A stretch of DNA of 11,006 bases, taken from contig JAGCZM010000059.1 of NCBI GenBank assembly GCA_017960005.1, forward strand, positions 1 through 11,006. Reading direction: 5' to 3'. Of the stretch, positions 7,189-11,006 are shown in pieces; the stretch's first letter is position 1; each line of letters starts with the position of its first letter. The stretch is from Eggerthellaceae bacterium. Lineage in GTDB: Bacteria > Actinomycetota > Coriobacteriia > Coriobacteriales > Eggerthellaceae. Below the pieces are notes generated by a model. It was not told the DNA's origin. It saw only the letters and a program-made list of their open reading frames with translations, and ran no database searches. A program made the translations under genes and the position numbers.

Positions 7189-8279
7189 TGGTCAACCTGC
7201 GTGAAGGTTGTTCTTATGACATACGTATCGGAAGCGGCATCATCGCCGGTATCGGCGCTTACATAAAAAAGATTCCGAGCATCGCCGATGCTTGTCATAT
7301 CGCCATTATTACCGACAACAATGTCGCGCCGCTTTATCTGGATGTCGTATCCGACAGTTTTACCGAGGCGGGCTATGAGGTTTCCGGTTTTACGTTTGAG
7401 GCGGGAGAAGAAAACAAAACCCTCAAATGCGCCCAAGCCATCATCGAGCGGATGTGCGAGGAAAACCTCGACCGCAAAACCGTCGTGGTGGGACTCGGCG
7501 GCGGTGTTGTCTGCGATATGGCGGGCTTTATCGCGTCGGTGTTTTTGAGAGGGGTTGCCTGCGTATACGTGCCGACGAGCCTGCTTGCCATGGTCGACGC
7601 ATCCGTCGGCGGTAAAACCGGCGTCAACACCAAATCCCTCAAAAACGCAATCGGCACGTTTTGTCAGCCGGCATACGTTTGCGCCGATCTCGATACTCTA
7701 AAAACTTTGGACGAGCGTCAGTGGAAAAGCGGTTGTGCCGAGATTGTCAAAACCGCCATGGTCTGCGGAGACGACCTGTTCTTTGAGGTTTCGGAAAGGG
7801 CACAAGAAATTAAGGCGCGTGATATCGAGACGATCGGTGAGTTGATCACCGCATGCGTGACGTTTAAAGCCGAAATCGTTTCTTTGGACGAGCGTGACAC
7901 GCAGGGGGTGCGCGCCTGTCTCAACTACGGTCACACGCTAGGCCACGCTTTGGAAGAACTGGGTCAATTCAAGACCTTTACGCATGGGGAGGCGGTTGCC
8001 TGCGGCATGCGTTTTGCTGCGATGATGTCAGCCGATTGCGGCATGATGGAAGATCAGCTGCGCATTGCGCAAAACGAACTGCTTGATGACCTCGGGCTTG
8101 TGTCGAATCGATTCGACTTCGATGAAGACGAGATTGTTTGCGCGATGCATAAGGATAAAAAGAACAGAGACGGTATCATCAACATGGTATTGCCGGAAGA
8201 TGTGGGCAGATGCGAAGTCGTGCCTGTGGACGACAAAGACATCGCCGAGGCACTCTCGGCGTTCAAAGAGCGGTTTTAA
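7170..8279 (+). CDS. aroB: 3-Dehydroquinate synthase
   Basis: Cyclises DAHP to 3-dehydroquinate with NAD and a divalent metal; the second step of the pathway. The product is 369 residues. The NAD-binding segment GLGGGVVCDMAGF (108-120) and the phosphate-binding VDASVGGKTGVN (142-153) are intact. The three metal ligands are recognisable: Glu191 in GCAEIVK, His255 in NYGHTLGHA and His272 in THGEAV. The N-terminal NAD-domain pattern ITDNNVAPLYLD and a later KDKKNRDGIINMVLP segment also fit. The ATG at 7170 lies inside the end of aroK, preceded by AGAAGG (7158-7163) at 6 nt. The 19-nt overlap in a different frame implies co-translation with aroK; separate aroK and aroB genes that lie adjacent are common in bacteria. 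The stop is 21 nt before aroQ. Confidence 0.97.
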   Translation: MPTSKVVVNLREGCSYDIRIGSGIIAGIGAYIKKIPSIADACHIAIITDNNVAPLYLDVVSDSFTEAGYEVSGFTFEAGEENKTLKCAQAIIERMCEENLDRKTVVVGLGGGVVCDMAGFIASVFLRGVACVYVPTSLLAMVDASVGGKTGVNTKSLKNAIGTFCQPAYVCADLDTLKTLDERQWKSGCAEIVKTAMVCGDDLFFEVSERAQEIKARDIETIGELITACVTFKAEIVSLDERDTQGVRACLNYGHTLGHALEELGQFKTFTHGEAVACGMRFAAMMSADCGMMEDQLRIAQNELLDDLGLVSNRFDFDEDEIVCAMHKDKKNRDGIINMVLPEDVGRCEVVPVDDKDIAEALSAFKERF

Positions 8280-8300
8280 AGCACCGAATCGAGGTTTGTC

Positions 8301-8744
8301 ATGAAGAAGTTTTTGGTTTTAAACGGTCCCAACCTCAATTTATTGGGGGTACGTCAACCCGACATCTACGGTACCGAAACCCTCGATTCCATCGAATCCT
8401 ACATCGAGTCTTATGCCGCCAGGAAAGGCTTTGCGGTTGAGTTTGCGCAAAGTAACCACGAGGGCTATCTCATCGACAAACTGCAATCCGCGATGGAAAA
8501 GTTCGACGGGGTGGTGTTCAATCCCGGTGCCTATACTCACTACTCTTATGCGCTTCGCGATGCGGTATCCGCCATCGGAATACCGGTTGCCGAGGTGCAT
8601 TTAAGCGACATCAACGCACGTGAGAGTTTCCGGGCAAAAAGCGTGATCGCACCGGTATGCATTGCTCAGATCTCCGGCAAAGGAAAGCTTGGTTACATCG
8701 AAGCGCTCGATTTGCTCAACGCTGCAACATCCTATGCCGAATAA
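8301..8744 (+). CDS. aroQ: 3-Dehydroquinate dehydratase, type II
   Basis: Dehydrates 3-dehydroquinate to 3-dehydroshikimate, the third step. It is the small dodecameric type II enzyme, unrelated to the type I AroD. The 147-residue length is typical. Motifs: LNGPNLNLLGVRQPDIYG with catalytic Tyr23, the mobile-loop arginine Arg18, FNPGAYTHYSYALRDA around Asn74 and His80, and AEVHLSDINARESFR with catalytic His100. The ATG at 8301 has GAGG (8291-8294) 6 nt upstream. The gene sits between aroB and pepP, as in M. tuberculosis, where the type II dehydroquinase gene also follows aroB. Confidence 0.97.
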   Translation: MKKFLVLNGPNLNLLGVRQPDIYGTETLDSIESYIESYAARKGFAVEFAQSNHEGYLIDKLQSAMEKFDGVVFNPGAYTHYSYALRDAVSAIGIPVAEVHLSDINARESFRAKSVIAPVCIAQISGKGKLGYIEALDLLNAATSYAE

Positions 8745-8757
8745 CGGGGATGGTTTC

Positions 8758-9879
8758 ATGAGGGGCGAATCCAAACTGCGTATCGAAAAGTTTCTTTCGT
8801 GTATGAAAGAGAGAAACATCGATGCGTTCTATGTCAGGGATGTGACCGACATCGCTTATCTCAGCTCCTTTGAGCGCGTGTTCGATTCGGAAAACGCCCA
8901 CGCCCTGCTCGTTTGCGACAAGGGTGTGTTTTTGCATACGGATTCCCGATACGAACTTGCCTGCGTCGATGCGGCGCAAAACGATATCGTGGTAAGCGCC
9001 GAGCCCATCTCGCATGCGGCATGGCTGCAAAACACGATTCGGGAGATTTTTGAGGGAAAAGGCATCGTAATCGGTGTCGAAGACACATGGAGCGTGCGGG
9101 AGAAAAACTCCTTTCTCGAAACCTTCAAAGACAGCTTGGCAAGCGGCAAAGTCGTTTTGTCCGAGGAGTGCGATTTTGCGGTGGGGGTGCGTTTAATCAA
9201 AACCCCCTACGAAATCGATTGTCTCAAATCCGCTCAGGCTATAACCGACGCTGCATTCGATTACATCAAAAGCATCGTCAAAGTCGGCATGAGCGAGCGC
9301 GAGCTTGCCGTACTTCTCGACAGGCACATGATTGATATCGGTGCGGACGATGTCGCCTTTGCCACCATCGTGGCGGCAGGCGAGCATGCGGCAAGTCCCC
9401 ATGCCATTCCGTCGGATAAGCGCATCGAAGCAAATACACCCGTGTTGGTGGATTTCGGGGCAAAGAAAAACGGTTATTGCAGCGATATGACGCGTGTGTT
9501 TTCCATAGGCAAGCCAAGCGATGAGGTCATGACGGCATGGGATGCGGTTGTATGTGCCAACGAGGCCGTCGAAGCGGCGCTTTGTTGTGACGTCAGCGGT
9601 GTGCAGATGCATGAGCTTGCCCTCTCCGTTTTGAAAGAACACGGGTTTGAAGGATGCATGGGTCACGGACTCGGACACGGAGTGGGCATGCAGATACACG
9701 AGCAGCCCTGCCTCAATCCCCGTAACCGGTCTTTGCTTTTATGCGGGAGCGTGGTTACGGTTGAGCCGGGTATTTATCTTCCCGGTAAGTTCGGACTTCG
9801 CCTTGAGGACTTCGGTGTCGTGACACAAGAAGGGTTTGAGGTTTTTACCCGTCAAAATCACAACTTGGCTATAATATAG
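8758..9879 (+). CDS. M24B family Xaa-Pro peptidase (aminopeptidase P / PepQ-like)
   Basis: A 373-residue cytoplasmic metallopeptidase of family M24B, predicted to cleave at X-Pro bonds at peptide N-termini. An N-terminal creatinase-like domain (roughly residues 1-125, with DVTDIAYLSSF) precedes the pita-bread catalytic domain. All five metal ligands are present: Asp232 and Asp243 (VDFGAKKNGYCSDMTR), His307 (GHGLGHGVGM), Glu336 (VTVEPGIYLPG) and Glu350 (GLRLEDFG); His314 (QIHEQP) matches the catalytic His. The frame is open to 8662, but ATG 8758 has GGGGA (8746-8750) at 7 nt and begins where homologues begin; ATG 8734 is a weaker choice with no ribosome site and would overlap aroQ. Whether it prefers dipeptides (PepQ) or longer peptides (PepP) cannot be read from sequence. 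A neighbouring efp gene is a conserved context. Confidence 0.93.
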   Translation: MRGESKLRIEKFLSCMKERNIDAFYVRDVTDIAYLSSFERVFDSENAHALLVCDKGVFLHTDSRYELACVDAAQNDIVVSAEPISHAAWLQNTIREIFEGKGIVIGVEDTWSVREKNSFLETFKDSLASGKVVLSEECDFAVGVRLIKTPYEIDCLKSAQAITDAAFDYIKSIVKVGMSERELAVLLDRHMIDIGADDVAFATIVAAGEHAASPHAIPSDKRIEANTPVLVDFGAKKNGYCSDMTRVFSIGKPSDEVMTAWDAVVCANEAVEAALCCDVSGVQMHELALSVLKEHGFEGCMGHGLGHGVGMQIHEQPCLNPRNRSLLLCGSVVTVEPGIYLPGKFGLRLEDFGVVTQEGFEVFTRQNHNLAII

Positions 9880-9882
9880 CGG
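9866..9882 (+). promoter_or_regulatory. Putative efp promoter (-10 box)
   Basis: A perfect TATAAT lies at 9870-9875, overlapping the last codons of pepP (stop at 9877-9879), so a transcript would start near 9882, about 65 nt before the efp ATG. The -35 region is weak: the best candidate, TTTACC at 9844-9849, gives a 20-bp spacer, longer than the usual 16-18 bp. The match is therefore only suggestive, but the 67-nt gap and the strong Shine-Dalgarno of efp fit a gene with separate expression. Confidence 0.4.
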
Positions 9883-9892
9883 TCATTTTTTA

Positions 9893-9924
9893 CGGTATTG
9901 TCCGCGAACAAAAGGGCAATGCCG
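9893..9924 (+). promoter_or_regulatory. Hairpin in the efp 5' leader
   Basis: CGGTATTGTCC (9893-9903) can pair with GGGCAATGCCG (9914-9924) over all 11 positions, with two G-U wobbles and a 10-nt loop. GG, TTTG and TTTTTG follow, then the AGGAGG of efp. It may be a weak or partial terminator for transcripts coming from pepP, or a leader structure affecting efp. The U-run is interrupted by G, so full termination is doubtful. Confidence 0.45.
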
Positions 9925-9936
9925 GGTTTGTTTTTG

Positions 9937-9942
9937 AGGAGG
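9937..9942 (+). promoter_or_regulatory. Strong Shine-Dalgarno of efp
   Basis: AGGAGG is a full match to the anti-Shine-Dalgarno core, with a short 4-nt spacer before ATG. It is the strongest ribosome site in the window, in line with EF-P being an abundant protein, and it fixes the efp start. Confidence 0.85.
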
Positions 9943-9946
9943 ATTT

Positions 9947-10510
9947 ATGGCAGCAATCAGTACCGCTGATTTTAAGAACGGTATGTGCATTGAATACAAC
10001 GGCAAGTTGTGCACGATTGTCGAGTTCCAGCATGTCAAACCGGGCAAGGGAGGCGCTTTTGTGCGCACCAAGCTTCGCGACATCAAAACCGGCCGTGTGG
10101 TGGATTACACGTTTAATGCCGGCACCAAGTTCGAATCCGTTCGCTTGGATTCCAAGAAGATGCAGTATCTCTACAACGACGGCACGGATTACAACTTCAT
10201 GGATTTGGATACCTACGAGCAGGTAGCCGTCAACGCGGATTTCGTGGGGGATGCGGCAAAATGGCTCAAAGAAAACGATGAGGCCACCCTTTTGTATGCG
10301 GGCGATGAGCTCATCAGCCTCGAACCTCAAATGTTTGTCGAGCTGGAGGTTGTCGCAACCGAACCCGGCTTCAAGGGCGATACCGCAACCAACACCTTAA
10401 AGCCCGCCACCATGGAGACCGGCGTTGTTTTGCAGGTTCCTACCTTTGTGGAAATCGGCAACATCCTGCAGATCGACACCAGAGACGGCCGCGTCATCAA
10501 ACGCGTCTAG
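9947..10510 (+). CDS. efp: Translation elongation factor P
   Basis: Binds the ribosome between P and E sites and relieves stalling at polyproline stretches. The 187-residue length is standard. The three domains are recognisable: an N-terminal KOW-like domain with the tip loop HVKPGKGGAFVRTK carrying Lys34; a central OB domain (LDSKKMQYLYNDGTDYNFMD...); and a C-terminal OB domain ending NTLKPATMETGVVLQVPTFVEIG and DTRDGRVIKRV. The PGKGG loop resembles actinobacterial EF-Ps that work without lysine modification; I see no epmA/epmB-type modification gene in the window. The ATG at 9947 follows a strong Shine-Dalgarno AGGAGG (9937-9942). The gene is 67 nt after pepP, has a probable own promoter and leader hairpin, and ends just before a strong terminator. 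Confidence 0.98.
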   Translation: MAAISTADFKNGMCIEYNGKLCTIVEFQHVKPGKGGAFVRTKLRDIKTGRVVDYTFNAGTKFESVRLDSKKMQYLYNDGTDYNFMDLDTYEQVAVNADFVGDAAKWLKENDEATLLYAGDELISLEPQMFVELEVVATEPGFKGDTATNTLKPATMETGVVLQVPTFVEIGNILQIDTRDGRVIKRV

Positions 10511-10531
10511 TTCTTTTTATTCATAAGAAAC

Positions 10532-10561
10532 AAAAGCCGCCTAAAGATAGGCGGCTTTTTT
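10532..10561. terminator. Bidirectional Rho-independent terminator between efp and the convergent hydrolase
   Basis: A perfect stem GCCGCCTA (10536-10543) and TAGGCGGC (10548-10555) encloses the loop AAGA. It is followed on the plus strand by six T (10556-10561) and preceded by AAAA (10532-10535), which becomes a short U-run when read from the minus strand. It begins 25 nt after the efp stop and would end transcripts from both sides, with a better U-run for efp. Confidence 0.92.
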
Positions 10562-11005
10562 GTTTTGGGCGAACATGCCGTTCATGAAGTCGATGCGTTT
10601 TTTGAGCATGGCTTGGGTGGTCGGCGCGTTGATCTTCGCATCAAATCCGTGCATCGTGTTTTTGGTTTCGTGGAGGACGACGGGGATGCTTGCTTCGTTG
10701 AGCAGCTGCGCATAATAAACGCCGTCATCGTGCAAGGGGTCGAACTCGGCCACTTCGATATAAGCGGGAGGCAGTCCCTCGAAGCTGTCCGCTTCGACCG
10801 GCGATGTGAACATCAAAGGAAGAGAGTCGATGTCGGGAGCAAGAAGCGGACCGACGGATTCGGATAAAGACGAGCTCCACATCGGAGTGTCGGTGTATTT
10901 GCGATAGGACTCGCTGGTGTTTCTGCCGTCGAGCCAGGGATACAAAAGCAGCTGGAACAGCACTTTGATGTCGTCTTTTCTGTCACGCGTAAGCATGCAT
11001 GAGGT
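10541..11005 (-). CDS. Alpha/beta hydrolase, HSL-family esterase/lipase (N-terminus cut by window edge)
   Basis: The C-terminal 154 residues of an alpha/beta-hydrolase of the Abhydrolase_3 (hormone-sensitive lipase-like) group. Visible landmarks are QLLLYPWLDGR after the strand following the nucleophile elbow, AEFDPLHDDG with the catalytic Asp, and NTMHGFD with the catalytic His. The HGG oxyanion motif and the GDSAGG nucleophile Ser lie beyond the right edge. The frame stays open (TSC) upstream of the internal ATG at 10996, and the protein would lack its active-site Ser if it began there, so I treat it as truncated. Substrate is unknown; esters of short acyl chains are usual for the family. 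It is transcribed toward efp. Its last five codons and stop (AAYL with TAG at 10541-10543) lie in the shared terminator hairpin. Composition looks similar to the neighbours, giving no sign of transfer. Confidence 0.88.
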   Translation of the reverse strand, partial: TSCMLTRDRKDDIKVLFQLLLYPWLDGRNTSESYRKYTDTPMWSSSLSESVGPLLAPDIDSLPLMFTSPVEADSFEGLPPAYIEVAEFDPLHDDGVYYAQLLNEASIPVVLHETKNTMHGFDAKINAPTTQAMLKKRIDFMNGMFAQNKKAAYL

Positions 11006-11006
11006 C

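Noticed and set aside
8662..8757. Upstream extension of the M24 peptidase into aroQ
   Set aside because: It overlaps the conserved aroQ C-terminus; ATG 8758 has a good ribosome site and the expected N-terminus.
10565..10867. A 100-codon plus-strand frame opposite the hydrolase
   Set aside because: The minus strand carries clear hydrolase motifs (DPLHDDG, MHGFD), and the plus frame starts just after the terminator without a promoter or ribosome site.

Overview
The window is a compact stretch of housekeeping genes: ten consecutive plus-strand genes (about 2-10510), then a hairpin terminator and one convergent minus-strand gene cut by the right edge. Gaps are mostly 1-31 nt with one 19-nt overlap, so most of the plus-strand block is probably one long operon or a few overlapping transcripts. 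I see no tRNA, rRNA, CRISPR array, insertion sequence, phage gene or attachment site.

Organism: the order alaS-ruvX-mltG-(HAD)-aroE-aroC-aroK-aroB-aroQ-pepP-efp closely follows the backbone known from Actinomycetota. In Mycobacterium tuberculosis the block from alaS to efp has the same gene order, with extra genes inserted. GC looks like the low-to-mid fifties by eye, which is low for that phylum. A YqeG-type HAD phosphatase, better known from Firmicutes, is present. Together these suggest a class Coriobacteriia member (Eggerthellaceae/Atopobiaceae-like). This is inference; no marker gene settles it.

Layout: 2-2416 is alanyl-tRNA synthetase, missing its first residues at the left edge. 2426-4069 holds RuvX (Holliday-junction resolvase-like/rRNA-processing family) and MltG (septal endolytic transglycosylase). 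4101-4607 is a YqeG-like HAD phosphatase. 4609-8744 is a shikimate-pathway block (aroE, aroC, aroK, aroB, aroQ) with five of the seven steps from DAHP formation to chorismate; DAHP synthase and EPSP synthase (aroA) are not here. 8758-9879 is an M24 Xaa-Pro peptidase and 9947-10510 is elongation factor P. The 67-nt pepP-efp gap is the largest and contains a hairpin, with a good -10 box at its left edge, so efp may have its own promoter and a structured leader. A strong bidirectional terminator at about 10532-10561 separates efp from a converging HSL-family alpha/beta hydrolase (10541-11005), whose last codons and stop are part of the terminator stem.

I do not see an undescribed system here. 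The items worth a second look are small: the efp leader, unusual residues in shikimate kinase and shikimate dehydrogenase, the YqeG insertion, the absence of nusB after efp, and the terminator embedded in coding sequence. No gene-free stretch exceeds 300 bases.
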